DNA from: Olsenella sp.
Lineage (GTDB): Bacteria > Actinomycetota > Coriobacteriia > Coriobacteriales > Atopobiaceae
Direction of reading: 5' to 3'
DNA: 64,000 bases
Assembly (NCBI GenBank): GCA_022648325.1
Contig: JALCMG010000002.1
Span: 1-64,000, forward strand
Shown here: positions 42,496 to 51,659 of the stretch, piece after piece
Layout: each line of letters opens with the position of its first letter
How positions within the stretch are numbered: the stretch's first letter is position 1
The notes under the pieces: generated by a model
Database searches by the model: none
Told to the model about the DNA's origin: nothing
Seen by the model: the letters and a program-made list of their open reading frames with translations, nothing else
Made by a program: the position numbers and the translations under genes

Positions 42496-43881
42496 ATGGA
42501 CAAGCTCACCAAGCTGGGGATTCTCGCCGAGGCAGCCCGCTTTGACGCGGCTTGCACCTCGTCCGGAGTCACGCGCGGGCCTCGTGAGGGCATGGTGGGC
42601 GATACCTGCGCAAGCGGGCTCTGCCATTCCTTCTCCGCAGACGGGCGCTGCATCACGCTGCTCAAGGTCCTCATGTCAAATGCCTGCAGCTATGACTGCG
42701 CGTATTGCGTCAACCGCCGGGGAGCCAGCTGTCTTAGAGCAACGTTCGAGCCTCGGGAGCTGGCAGAACTCACGGTGGACTTCTACAAGCGCAACTACAT
42801 CGAGGGGCTGTTCCTCTCGTCTGCCGTCCTGGGCAACCCAGACAACACCACGGAGCGCATGATTGCCTGCCTGGAGGCACTGCGCGGGGAGTTTCGCTTC
42901 AACGGGTATGTGCACGCAAAGGTAATTCCCGGCTCCTCTCCAGAGCTAGTGAACCGCCTGGGACGCCTTGCGGACAGGCTCTCCGTCAATCTGGAGCTTC
43001 CCAGCAGGGCGTCTCTCGCCTCGCTCTGCCCGGACAAGGACGCCCGTTCCGTCATGGCTCCCATGGCACAGATTGCCACCACACGCCATGCGGAGGAGCA
43101 GGCACTGCTGGACTCCCCCGCCGGCAAGAAGGCGCTGGCGAGAAGGCACAGGGAAAAGGGTAGCTACGTCTCCGAGGGCATGCAGGTTACCTCGGTTGGG
43201 GTGCGCTACACCCTCGGACGGCCCACAAGTGCCGTTCCCAACGCGTTGCGCAAGTTTGTGCCGGCAGGCCAGTCCACGCAAATCATTGTGGGCGCTACCC
43301 CCGAGGACGACAACCACATCCTGCAGCTCTCGAAGTCACTGTACGACCACTACGGACTCAAGCGGATCTTCTTCTCGGCGTACATGCCCATGGTCGAGGA
43401 CAGCCGTCTGCCAGACCGCGAGACGCCCGTGCCCCTGCGCCGCGAGCACCGACTCTACCAGGCAGACTGGCTCATGCGCTACTACGCCTTCACGCCAGAC
43501 GAGCTGGCAACGCCCAGCCGCCCCTGGCTCGACCTCGACGTCGACCCAAAGCTTGCCTGGGCGCTCGCGCACATTGAGGCGTTCCCCGTCGAGATCATGG
43601 ACGCACCTCTCGAGACCCTGCTGCGCGTCCCTGGCATTGGGCCAGTTGGGGCAAGGCGCATCCTCGCAGCCAGACGCACTAGGCGGCTCTGCATGGATGA
43701 CCTGCAGGGGCTCGGCGTTGCATTCAAGCGGGCGCGCTACTTTGTGACGTGCGGCGGAAAGCGAGACCCGGCCGCCCCACTCAATCCGGAACTCATTAGG
43801 CAGAAGGTGGTGAGCGACGCTGCAGGGAGCAAGTACAACGCAACCAGACGCCAGGCGGAGGGGCAACTTAGCCTGTTCTAG
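42496..43881 (+). CDS. Putative DNA modification/repair radical SAM protein
   Basis: The start is ATG 42496 behind GGGAGG. The 461-residue protein has the radical SAM triad CSYDCAYC (C-x3-C-x2-C) near residue 69, an earlier Cys pair in GDTCASGLCHSF, the RRGASC and LFLSSAVLGNPDNT segments, and a C-terminal helix-hairpin-helix LLRVPGIGPVGARRIL near residue 383 that should bind DNA. This fits the TIGR03916 family, known only by its pairing with a TIGR03915 protein, which is encoded next. The reaction is not established; the DNA-binding end and pairing suggest base or nucleotide repair. Confidence 0.9.
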   Translation: MDKLTKLGILAEAARFDAACTSSGVTRGPREGMVGDTCASGLCHSFSADGRCITLLKVLMSNACSYDCAYCVNRRGASCLRATFEPRELAELTVDFYKRNYIEGLFLSSAVLGNPDNTTERMIACLEALRGEFRFNGYVHAKVIPGSSPELVNRLGRLADRLSVNLELPSRASLASLCPDKDARSVMAPMAQIATTRHAEEQALLDSPAGKKALARRHREKGSYVSEGMQVTSVGVRYTLGRPTSAVPNALRKFVPAGQSTQIIVGATPEDDNHILQLSKSLYDHYGLKRIFFSAYMPMVEDSRLPDRETPVPLRREHRLYQADWLMRYYAFTPDELATPSRPWLDLDVDPKLAWALAHIEAFPVEIMDAPLETLLRVPGIGPVGARRILAARRTRRLCMDDLQGLGVAFKRARYFVTCGGKRDPAAPLNPELIRQKVVSDAAGSKYNATRRQAEGQLSLF

Positions 43882-43969
43882 CCCACCCGAGGCCGCCGCG
43901 GCAGGCAATGCTGTCGAGCGTGCAACCACAGAGGTCTCCACGGCGCTCGCGGGCGGCGAGGCCGTTGCC

Positions 43970-44767
43970 ATGTGCTGCGAGCGCGCCACGGAATCCGTGC
44001 TTGCAGCCGTGGGCGTAACGTATCTCGCGCACGCCGAGCCACATCGTGTGCGGCTGGTAGCCACAGATGCGGCTCAGGTTCGCATAGGCGAGAAGACCGT
44101 GGCTTTTGGAGAGGAGGATGACGGTTCCGTTGTGGCGCTAGCCAAGCGAGTATTTTCCGGCTTCGAGAAGAAGTGCGGCGTCACCTGCGCACGGCGCGTG
44201 GTTCTCGCCTGTGCATCGGATGAGAGCGGCATGCCCGAGGTGGTCCATCGCTACCTACGGCTGGGCTTCTCAGAGGGGAAGCGACTCTACGAGGACGTTA
44301 CCTCACCAGAGGCGCTGGCATTTGCCAAGCTGGTGCAGCGCGTCTCTTCGGAGTGCGAGCATACGCGTCAGTTTGTTCGCTTTGCTCGCCTCCCGGATGG
44401 GACCTTTGTCTCGGTCTTCGAGCCCAACGAGAACACGCTGCCGCTGGTGGGAACCCACTTTGCGCGCCGCATGAGGGAAGAACGCTTTGTAGTGGTGGAC
44501 CCCAAGCACTTGCTTGCCATCTTTCACGAACCCGAGGATATGGCCTGTTCCGTGGTGGGTCTCGATGCAGAGACCGCTGCCACGCTTGCCTCGCGCGTGG
44601 ACGAGGCAGACGAGCGCGAGCGACTGGTCCAGGCATTGTGGCGGCGCTTCTATCGGGCCATGGAGCTGCCTGGGCGCGGCGTTGCCAGCCGAGGGTATGA
44701 CCTGCGGGCCTCGTGGATGCCCAAGCGCTTCTGGCATGGGCTGCCGGAGCTGGACGGTAGACCCTGA
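43970..44767 (+). CDS. TIGR03915/DUF4130-type putative DNA repair partner
   Basis: The 265-residue frame starts at ATG 43970 behind GGCGAGG. The frame is open further back into the preceding gene but has no in-frame start there. Family features: a long helical N-terminal half with VVHRYLRLGFSEGKRLYED, then VSSECEHTRQFVRFARLPDG, FEPNENTLPLVGTHFARRM and FVVVDPKHLLAIFHEP, matching the DUF4130 core that resembles a uracil-DNA-glycosylase-associated region. It lies 88 bp after the radical SAM gene and is its usual genomic partner. The extreme N-terminus is divergent, so the true start is less sure. Confidence 0.8.
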   Translation: MCCERATESVLAAVGVTYLAHAEPHRVRLVATDAAQVRIGEKTVAFGEEDDGSVVALAKRVFSGFEKKCGVTCARRVVLACASDESGMPEVVHRYLRLGFSEGKRLYEDVTSPEALAFAKLVQRVSSECEHTRQFVRFARLPDGTFVSVFEPNENTLPLVGTHFARRMREERFVVVDPKHLLAIFHEPEDMACSVVGLDAETAATLASRVDEADERERLVQALWRRFYRAMELPGRGVASRGYDLRASWMPKRFWHGLPELDGRP

Positions 44768-45316
44768 GACGAACACCGCCAAGCGCCTTTGGCCAGCTCT
44801 CTCAGAGACACCAATCGTCGAGGACAAGCATCATGCCCATCCGTGTCAGAATGCGCCAAGTATGCTGGTAAGAGAGCAGATCATCGGCCCGTCTAGCATC
44901 ATTTCGCAACAGGACTTGGGGCTTTTGTGTACTTCGCATGCACTCCTAAGTGTCCCCACTGGAGAGATGCGGCCATGGCCGACAACCCCTGCTCGTGGCC
45001 GAGATGCTACCTCCGGAGGTCCGCCGTATCAACATGGGATGCATGCGCATGGCACGCTCTCTGCAGGGAAGATTCACCTCGTGCGGGATCAAGCCTCGCC
45101 CGCACGCATTGCGCGACGCCACATGCCATGAGGGTGTCGACAAAGCCGAGCACGGCTGGCTTGGGGCTCGGATATGCACCTCACGCAGCACGCTCAGAAC
45201 GGCAGTGAGGACTGGGCAACTACAGGGGATAGGGGGCATCTTTGTCTCTAGCGTGATGGCGAGCTGATGCCACGACGAATAACCTACGGCTACGCCACCA
45301 CAAGAGGGGGAACGCG
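44768..45316. other. Gap without a confident gene
   Basis: Several short frames are open on both strands (for example plus 44950-45267), but none shows a ribosome site with a recognisable family. Base use is like the host's. It may hold the remains of an old gene. Confidence 0.45.
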
Positions 45317-45663
45317 ATGGAGAAAGACTCGCGCCCAAAGGCTGGCTATATTGCCTATGCGTTGGCATCAGTCGTGCTCGGGGTCCTGGCGAGCGCCCTC
45401 CCCTTGGGTATTGCAAGGGCTGTGTGCTGGATAGCTCTCCTCCCCTTGGCGCTCGCCTTCCCCTACGTGACAAGAAGGTTTGGGGTCCTCATGGGGGCAG
45501 GAGGCTCGTGGCTGCGTACGCGGTCCCGTTCGGACTCTTCTGGTTGCTGCTCGGTGCCGGTGCGCTGGGTGTCCAGATTCCCCTCGGCCAGCTCTATACG
45601 GTTTGGGTCGTATTGTTCGTCGCCCTTGTCTGTGTGCAGGCAGCGAGGCATCGCGGCCGCTAG
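45317..45663 (+). pseudogene. Small membrane protein gene with one frameshift
   Basis: ATG 45317 behind GGGGGAACGCG opens a frame with two hydrophobic segments (YALASVVLGVLASALPLGIA, WIALLPLALAFPYV). It then turns into arginine/serine-rich code at about 45480. The next frame, from there to the stop at 45663, continues with two more helices (VPFGLFWLLLGAGALG, LYTVWVVLFVALVCV). One missing base between about 45475 and 45505 would join them into a four-helix protein of about 115 residues. Family not recognised. Confidence 0.6.
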
Positions 45664-46057
45664 GAATTCTCCGGAGGCGGCAGCCACGCCACCACCTCGC
45701 GTGGTAGATAAAATCTTTTAACGACAAGTAGCCACTGAGCTTCATACTCGTCACTTTCGGCTAAACAGCGAATCAGGCATAAACCCTCTGGTTTTAGGGG
45801 GTGATCGAGCGTCGCGGCCACGAGGCCTTCTTGGTGGCTTGCGAGCGTGCCCAGGCCGGAGACCGCCAGGCTCGAGTATGTCGCCGAGAGCGGGTGGGGT
45901 TTACGGCACTGCCTAGATGTATCGCTGCTAGACGAGTAGCCGTACCGTACGACGGGCCATCCGTCTGTCAGAAGGTGCGCCAGAATCTTGGCGGTGCTCC
46001 CAGGAATAAAGAAGCCGACAGGCGGCCGCTTCTTGCATTGTCTTCATCCATAGCAGA
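45664..46057. other. Gap with a possible gene-tail remnant
   Basis: An inverted repeat ACCAC-CTCGC-GTGGT near 45693-45707, followed by AT-rich bases, may end the membrane-protein unit. On the plus strand a stretch ending with a stop near 45940 reads like a natural C-terminus (ETARLEYVAESGWG then LRHCLDVSLLDE). It has no start and is probably debris. Confidence 0.35.
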
Positions 46058-46089
46058 AGGCAGGCAGGGCACTTTTGCCCTGCCTGCCT
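46058..46089 (-). terminator. Terminator of the PTS IIBC gene
   Basis: AGGCAGGCAGGGCA and TGCCCTGCCTGCCT form a 14-bp perfect stem around four bases, 27 bp beyond the stop. It is one of the strongest hairpins in the window. Confidence 0.85.
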
Positions 46090-46116
46090 CTAATAAGGTG
46101 CCTGTTTCCAGTATCG

Positions 46117-47628
46117 CTACATCTTGAGCGCTGCGTACAGCCGTGTCGCGATGTTCTCGACTGCAGGACCATAGATGACATGGACATGGGTGTCGGACAT
46201 CTTCCTCACACCCATGCCGCCAGACTTCTTGAGCATGTCTTCGTCGAGCAGCGGCATGTCCTTCACATCGACGCGCAGGCGCGTGACGCAGTTGTTGATG
46301 TTGACGATGTTGTCTACGCCGCCAAGGCCTTCGATAATGTAGGTGAGCTGTGGCGTCATGGCTCCTTCGGCAATCTCGGCCTTGTCTGCCACCTCAGCCT
46401 GATCATCCAGCGCATCAATCGTGATGTGCTTCGCCGTGAGGTACTTGTAGAACACGAAGTAGTAGACGAAGAAGTACGTGATGCCCAGCGGAATGACCAT
46501 GTACCAGCGCGACCCTGGCTGCAGGACGCCCCAGATGAAGAAGTCGATGATGCCACTGCCAGTGCCGCCGATGGAGACGCCGAGCATATGCACCAGCGTG
46601 AAGGAGAGGCCGACCATGACGGAATGGAATGCGTAGAGAACAGGGGCAACGAAGAGGAACGAGAACTCGATCGGCTCGGTGATGCCGGAGACGAAGGCGG
46701 TCACAGCGCCGGCAACCACGAGCGCCTTGACACCGTCACGCTTGCTTTCGGGCGTAGAGCGGTAGACGGCAAGGGCGGCGGCAGGGAGGCCGAGGAGCAT
46801 GAATGCGAACTTGCCTTCTGCAAGATAGCGGGTGTAATCGGAAAGGGCTGCGGTGTCCATGGTGTCGACATACTGGTAGAAGATGTTGAGGCAGCCTTCT
46901 GTTCCGTCAAGCACGCCGCCGATGGAAGTCGTACGGAAGAGCTGATTGATGATGTGGTGCAGGCCAGTCGGGATGAGGCCACGCTCTGCCAGGCCGAAGA
47001 GAAAGACGCCAAAGTTGCCGAGATTCGCGATTGCCGTGCCAAGCGCCATGATGGCTATCGAAAGCGGAAGCCATACGAATGGCGAGAGAATGCCCAGGAT
47101 GAGCATCGCAACAAAGACGATGATAGCAACAGAGCGCTTGCCGCCGTAGAAGGAGATGGCAACAGGAAGCTTCGTATCTATGAGGCGGTCATGCAATGCA
47201 GCCGCAAGGCAGCCCACAAGGACGCCTCCGAAAGCGGACATGTTCGGCACGCCTTCGATGCCGAGCACTGTCGCAGTGTCGAGAGAGCTGAAATCGAACA
47301 GGCCGCTCTTGACCATCGCCGCACCGGCAGCGATGAACGTGTAATAGCCGACAAAGCCGGCGAAGGCCGCGATCTCCTTGTCCTTCTTGGCGAGGCCAAG
47401 GGCAAGGCAGACGACAAACAACACAGGAATCTGCGCATAGACCGCATTTGCGACCGACTTGACCGTCGCAAAGACAAATCCGACCGGTGCCTGCGGCGCA
47501 AATGCCGGCACGGCTGCAATGACCGCATCCTTCGTCAGCGCACTCATGATGCCCAGAAGCAGGCCAACCGCCGAGAGCGCTGCAATCGGCAGCATCAGGC
47601 TCTGGCCCAGCTTCGAGAGGTAGTTCAT
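46117..47628 (-). CDS. PTS EIIBC, glucose/maltose-type permease
   Basis: The start is ATG 47628, seven bases after GAGGAG; the frame reaches 47658. The 503-residue protein has the EIIC membrane domain of the glucose superfamily (about ten segments; LPIAALSAVGLLLGIMSAL, IPVLFVVCLALGLAKKDKE, and the substrate loop GITEPIEFSFLFVAPVLYA). A C-terminal EIIB domain carries the phospho-Cys in NINNCVTRLRVDVKD near residue 435. No IIA domain is attached, so a separate IIA such as the one at 39970 must serve it. Imports and phosphorylates a glucose-type sugar. Ends at a strong terminator. Confidence 0.92.
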   Translation of the reverse strand: MNYLSKLGQSLMLPIAALSAVGLLLGIMSALTKDAVIAAVPAFAPQAPVGFVFATVKSVANAVYAQIPVLFVVCLALGLAKKDKEIAAFAGFVGYYTFIAAGAAMVKSGLFDFSSLDTATVLGIEGVPNMSAFGGVLVGCLAAALHDRLIDTKLPVAISFYGGKRSVAIIVFVAMLILGILSPFVWLPLSIAIMALGTAIANLGNFGVFLFGLAERGLIPTGLHHIINQLFRTTSIGGVLDGTEGCLNIFYQYVDTMDTAALSDYTRYLAEGKFAFMLLGLPAAALAVYRSTPESKRDGVKALVVAGAVTAFVSGITEPIEFSFLFVAPVLYAFHSVMVGLSFTLVHMLGVSIGGTGSGIIDFFIWGVLQPGSRWYMVIPLGITYFFVYYFVFYKYLTAKHITIDALDDQAEVADKAEIAEGAMTPQLTYIIEGLGGVDNIVNINNCVTRLRVDVKDMPLLDEDMLKKSGGMGVRKMSDTHVHVIYGPAVENIATRLYAALKM

Positions 47629-47912
47629 GACACTGCTCCTCTGTTTCTTCTCTCCCATGTTTCCCCACTCGTCATGGACGCTTGTTGATTCTGATGCTGT
47701 GTTGTGGAATGGTTAAAGTCGAGGTTTGCAGTCGCTCCAACGGTAACGCCGCAATAATCACCGCCCGATAGCGGGACTTCTAACCCGTTGTTACTATCAA
47801 GTCCAATGCTGACAATGCCAGGAATTCTTACGCCTCGCCCTGTAACATTGCCGTCTGTATCGACATTGATATAAAGCCATCCGCTGCCAGCAGTCTGATC
47901 CCCGAGCGCGGG
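47625..47912 (-). pseudogene. Remnant frame upstream of the PTS gene
   Basis: A 95-codon stretch without a stop or early start runs from just after a TAG at 47913 to a TGA that overlaps the PTS start (ATGA at 47625-47628). It reads like genuine folded protein (SGWLYINVDTDGNVTGRG, VRIPGIVSIGLDSNNGLEVP, GGDYCGVTVGATANLDF), beta-rich and low in GC. This is probably the C-terminal tail of a surface-type or phage-type protein whose front is lost. Family not recognised. Confidence 0.4.
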
Positions 47913-48041
47913 CTAACCGGGGAACAGGCGAATGCCATCAATGATGCCGCGAACTACGCGCAGAGTACCGATGCGAGCAGCCAACCCTCGAACCCGGTCC
48001 AGCTTATAATAAAAATCGGAAAGGATTCTCCCGGGACCTAG
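47895..48041 (+). pseudogene. C-terminal fragment of the 48097 gene family
   Basis: A plus-strand reading (LIPERGLTGEQANAINDAAN, then YAQSTDASSQPSNPVQ, ending IIKIGKDSPGT and a stop at 48041) resembles the tail of the next gene (VGLTQDEAVSINSAADYAAG, then FEIAVGKD). It has no start and is the remains of a tandem paralogue. Confidence 0.5.
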
Positions 48042-48096
48042 GGAACGGAAGGCCTCGCCGATGCATCCAATCCTCATTTCTATGGGAGGGCAATCA

Positions 48097-49063
48097 ATGG
48101 CAGACAATTCTTCTTGGCCCCTTTTCGTCCAAGTGCTTTCCAAAGTCAAGTCGCGTGAGTACGTGGTGCAGTCCTACGCCCGCATAGGCCGCGTGGGGGC
48201 GCTGCTGCTCCTGAGGCCCCCGCTGACCTTCAGGGTCGACGGCTCGGCCGACGCGGCCGAACTTGGGGCCCAGATAGAGCGGGCCCTTATGGCCGGCGCG
48301 GAGCAGACGGGCCGCGTCGACAAGACGCAGGGCTTCGGGAGCGCGGACTACATGAAGTTTCTCCACGTGCGCAGCTGGAGGCAGCTCCACCGCGAGTGGC
48401 GCACGCTGACCGTCGAGGATGACGGGCAACAGGCCACGGTGGAGGAGCTGGCCTTCGACCCTGCAGACAAGGTGCCCTACGACAAGCTGGAGGAGGCGTC
48501 GCCCAGGCTGGAGCTTCCCGCCTCCCCGGGCGCCCGCGCCCTCGGCGAGGCCGTGCTGTCGCTCCTCGCCAGAAAGAGGCCCGAGGTGGGCGGCCCCGGC
48601 CCCCGCAGGGTCGCCACGCTCGGCGGCGGCACGCTCGAGTACGACGAGCCCGCGGGCTGCCTCGAGTTTTTGGGCGACGCCCACACCGACGCCTACGAGG
48701 CGTGGGGTGCCCCCGAGGGGCCGGGCTCCGGGTCTGTGGCCGCGGTCATGGTCGACTCCGGCTACGACGCCGGGGGCAGCGGCTTCGACCAGGTGGACGC
48801 CGAGAGCGTGCGCGCCGCCTGGGAGGGCTGGTTCGGGCCGCTGCGCTCCTTCTCGCACGAGGAGGGCCCCGGCCCCCGCATAGCGCGCGCCGAGGCTCCG
48901 GGCGGTGCGCTCGTCCTGGTTGGTCCCCGTCGCGTCAAGGCGGCTCAAGGTCGTGGTTCCCGATGTCGGTCTCACGCAGGACGAGGCGGTGTCCATCAAC
49001 TCCGCTGCGGACTATGCCGCGGGGTCGGGGGTGCACTTTGAGATCGCGGTGGGCAAAGACTGA
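48097..49063 (+). pseudogene. Uncharacterised protein gene, frameshifted near its 3' end
   Basis: ATG 48097 behind GGGAGGG opens a frame of about 283 sensible codons (SSWPLFVQVLSKVKSREYVV; a GSADYMKFLHVRSWRQL stretch; acidic LEYDEPAGCLEFLGDAHTD). Near 48945 it slips by one base: the natural tail (RLKVVVPDVGLTQDEA, then SINSAADYAAGS, ending AVGKD at 49063) lies in another frame. The restored protein would be about 322 residues, soluble, with no signal peptide. I recognise no domain. A decayed copy of its tail lies just upstream, so this is a small expanded family. Confidence 0.6.
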
Positions 49064-49182
49064 TGGGTAGACCCAGCCGCTGCTCCCGGCCGGGATCCAC
49101 GAGAAGCCGCTGTGCCAGGTGGCGTTGCTGTCCTGTTGGCTATCACCACGTGGCCCCGTGCCCGTCGACGGCCTGCACGACC

Positions 49183-49515
49183 TTACTCCTCGCCCGTGGA
49201 CACCTCGAACTTGATGCCCAGGCCCTTGTCGTTGTACATGTCGGCGAGCGAGGACAGCAGCTTCGCGCAGTTCTCTGTGATGGGGTGCATGAACTTGATG
49301 TCGAACACGAAGCTCGATGGATTCGCCCCAGGGAAGGCACGCGACCACTGTCCTCCGTTGATGAAGGACGCATATGCGTTCAGCTTGTCCTGCAGCAGAG
49401 TCAGGTGCCACAGCTCGTCGTCCCACGACCATGCGTCCGTGAGGAGCATCGTGAGCGTCCTCCGCTCGTCGCTGTAGGCAATCCCGTCGACCTTGTTGGT
49501 ATCCTCAAGCGCCAT
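49183..49515 (-). CDS. DUF6572-like small protein
   Basis: The start is ATG 49515, within the end of the preceding gene (overlap 11 bp). The 110-residue protein begins with KVDGIAYSDERRTLTMLLTD, a pattern I associate with DUF6572, then WSWDDELWHLTLLQDKLNAY and a C-terminal strand pair (FVFDIKFMHPITENCAK). It is soluble, acidic and of unknown function; proteins of this type often sit in variable regions near toxin and immunity genes. Coupled to the frameshifted gene upstream. Confidence 0.6.
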   Translation of the reverse strand: MALEDTNKVDGIAYSDERRTLTMLLTDAWSWDDELWHLTLLQDKLNAYASFINGGQWSRAFPGANPSSFVFDIKFMHPITENCAKLLSSLADMYNDKGLGIKFEVSTGEE

Positions 49516-50211
49516 GCCGCTCCTCCCCCTTCCGCGCGAGCTCGCGCTCGCACCACTCGCACACCAGCTCCGCATCGCCCTTGTCGCCGACGCCGAAGGC
49601 GAACGCGGGGCGGTGCGGGCGAGTCTCACGGACCTTATGCTGCGCGAGGTCTAGCGCGCCCTCCACATCGCCGAGCAGTATGCGGGCCAGGCACTCCTCG
49701 AGGCCAGGCTTGGTGCTCCTGTTGCGGTTGGGGGCGTCCTCCACAATCAGCGAGTAGAACCGCGCCTCATCCCCACGATAGACTCCAGGAAGGCATCCAC
49801 AGCCTTGTCGCAGGACGAGGCGATCTCACGGGCGGCCTCCTCGGGCCACGAGCCGCTCGAGGGGTCCACCACGACCTCCCTGCCTCGAATGAGGCCGTAC
49901 CCGAAGGTAGTGAAGGCGCCCGTAGCACGCAGGCTCGTACGCTCGCTCGAGTTGCTTTGCATACCGAGGATATTCCAGAGCAGGTCATCAAAGGCAAATG
50001 TCTTCACACCTAGGCTGAACGTAATTACCGGGCTGAGCCTCTGCGGCATAACGCTTGCCCTCGCGAAGAATGGCCTCCTGTCCGACCAGAGGTAACCGCC
50101 AGTTAGCCTCCATCCCAGCCCTCTGGCGACCGGGCGCAGGGCCTCCCAGAGGGCCCTCTTCTCGGCCTTGCGGTTGCGGAGCCACTCGTTTTCTGACTGG
50201 TCAGCGCGCAA
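49505..50211 (-). pseudogene. Uncharacterised protein gene with one frameshift
   Basis: The start is TTG 50211, five bases after GGAGG. The first 150 codons (EKRALWEALRPVARGLGWRL, PVITFSLGVKTFAFDDLLW, SSGSWPEEAAREIAS) end in a stop at 49747. From about 49775 another frame continues the protein (GDEARFYSLIVEDAPNRN, LEECLARILLGDVEGALDLA) to a stop at 49505. One indel separates the two halves. The layout recalls DUF4304-type proteins (N-terminal W-L region, beta strands, C-terminal helical part), but this is not certain. Confidence 0.55.
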
Positions 50212-50229
50212 AATGCCTCCTCTGCCATG

Positions 50230-50391
50230 TCATGGGCGAATTACCGTTACGGTCGATCCCTTTGGTGTGGTTATGTTCTGAGTACCAAAGATGCCTTGTC
50301 CTCTTGCGCCCGCAATATGTCCATTTTGCTGCATCGTCGCACTTTCCATATCATCGCCATACGCAATCTGCTCTCTGTAAACGGAGCAGTT
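50230..50391 (-). pseudogene. C-terminal remnant, possibly of a gene split by the IS
   Basis: A stretch reading YREQIAYGDDMESATMQQNG then HIAGARGQGIFGTQNIT and ending VTVIRP at a natural stop (50230) has no start. It lies on the far side of the IS from a truncated membrane-protein N-terminus in the same orientation. The two may once have been one gene; a frameshift would also be needed. Confidence 0.35.
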
Positions 50392-50415
50392 TCAGAAGAC
50401 TTATATTCCTCATGT

Positions 50416-51277
50416 CGCTGTTAAACCAGTCCTGATATTAATGTCCGGGCCCCCTGCTAACCTACGGTTCGACCAAGAGACCGAGGGGCAGGAGGCCCGG
50501 ATGGACAACAGCATACTGCAGGAGGCGCTCGCGCTGCCGGAAGACGACAGGCGCGAACTCGCCGAGAGGACCGGGGAGTCGCTCGTCGCCGGGAGGGCCG
50601 GCGGGCGAGCCCGGGGAGTGCCCGAGGTGCGGCTGCTCGCGCGTCGCCAGGCGCGGGCGCGACGCCGACGGCACCCAGAGGTGGGTCTGCCGCGGGTGCG
50701 GCCGCACCCTCGCCGAGAGGACGGGCGGGCTGCTGGCGCTCTCGAAGCTGCCGCTGCCGGCGTGGCTCGAGTTCGTCGGCGCCACGCTCGAGGGCGCCTC
50801 GCCCGGGGAGTGCGCGAGGAGGTGCTCCGCGGGCCTGCCGACCTCCTGGCACGTGGGGGCGAGGCTCTGCGACGTGATGGCGGGGCAGGCCGGGGCCCTC
50901 GGGGGTGGCGGGGGGACGTCGGCCCGGGTGGACGAGCCCTGCGTCGACGAGTCCCTCAAGGGCCGCCACCCGGACGGCCTCATACCCCGGGAGCCGCACC
51001 GGCACGGCGGCGAGTCCGGCAGGCGCGGGCTGTCCGGGCCCAAGGTCGGCGTCGTCACGGGCACCGACGACCTCGGCGACTGCTTCTGCTGCGTGGCGTC
51101 GAGGGGAAAGACCGGCGCCGCAGGGGTGCGGGCGGCGAACGGCAGGTACTCGGTGCGCAGGAGATCTCTCTTCGCCGAGCCGCAGCCCTTCTGGGACTAC
51201 TGGGAGGGGAGGCGTCCCGTGCTGGACGTGGAGTCCCTCTACCCGCCCGAGCTCATATCAGGACTGGTTTAACAGCG
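50416..51277 (+). mobile_element. IS1595-type insertion sequence with 23-bp perfect terminal repeats
   Basis: The terminal repeats are CGCTGTTAAACCAGTCCTG plus ATAT at 50416-50438 and its exact complement at 51255-51277. The 862-bp element encodes one transposase, frameshifted. No clear target duplication is seen in the flanks, so the insertion may be old or followed by a deletion. Confidence 0.8.
50501..51272 (+). pseudogene. IS1595-type transposase, frameshifted
   Basis: ATG 50501 behind GGAGG opens with LPEDDRRELAERTGESLVAG. Near 50600 the frame slips; the next frame holds a zinc ribbon (GECPRCGCSRV, then WVCRGCGRTLAERTGGLLAL), the helical stretch SKLPLPAWLEFVGATLEG, and a catalytic-like part with VDEPCVDESLKGRH and VGVVTGTDDLGDCFC. 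It stops at 51272 inside the right terminal repeat. About 255 residues if repaired. Inactive unless the slip is a sequencing error or programmed. Confidence 0.7.
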
Positions 51278-51585
51278 TCTAAGAAAATAAAGCCAATGGC
51301 ACATGCAATGGCAGCGCCAATGACAATAAGCACTCGTTTGCTTCCATGTATGGCGCTGTTGCCACTTTGTCCAGTAGGACGCTTCATGTAATATCCCCGC
51401 CTCTGACCGTCCCATGCCGTTGGTGAAAAGCACTCATCACGGAGCCGAACGATTTCCACAGTGCTGCTCTGGTTGTTGCCAGTCCCGTCGGAGCCATCTT
51501 CGCTCATGCGCTCCACCAGAGATTTCCTTGGATAGCTATCATCGTTACTGGCGATATAGTCCCCATCGCAGTTCCGCCGATTCAT
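51253..51585 (-). pseudogene. Membrane-anchored protein truncated by the IS
   Basis: The frame starts at ATG 51585. The first 100 residues are polar (SEDGSDGTGNNQSSTVE), then one membrane helix (RVLIVIGAAIACAIGFIFLD) lies near the end. The last six codons and the stop come from the IS terminal repeat, so the native C-terminal part was lost by insertion. The layout suggests a type II anchored protein. A possible tail lies at 50230-50391 beyond the IS. Confidence 0.5.
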
Positions 51586-51659
51586 GGCGGCATGTCTTCT
51601 CGTACGTGGTAGCCAAGCGCCTCTCGCTTCAGGCGCTAGCCTCCAAATCCAACTCCGCA

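Noticed and set aside
43908-43969. Earlier ATG start for the DUF4130-type gene
   Set aside because: ATG 43908 is out of frame with the conserved protein.
44950-45267. 105-codon frame after the DUF4130-type gene
   Set aside because: Competes with equally long frames on the other strand, has no ribosome site and no recognisable family.
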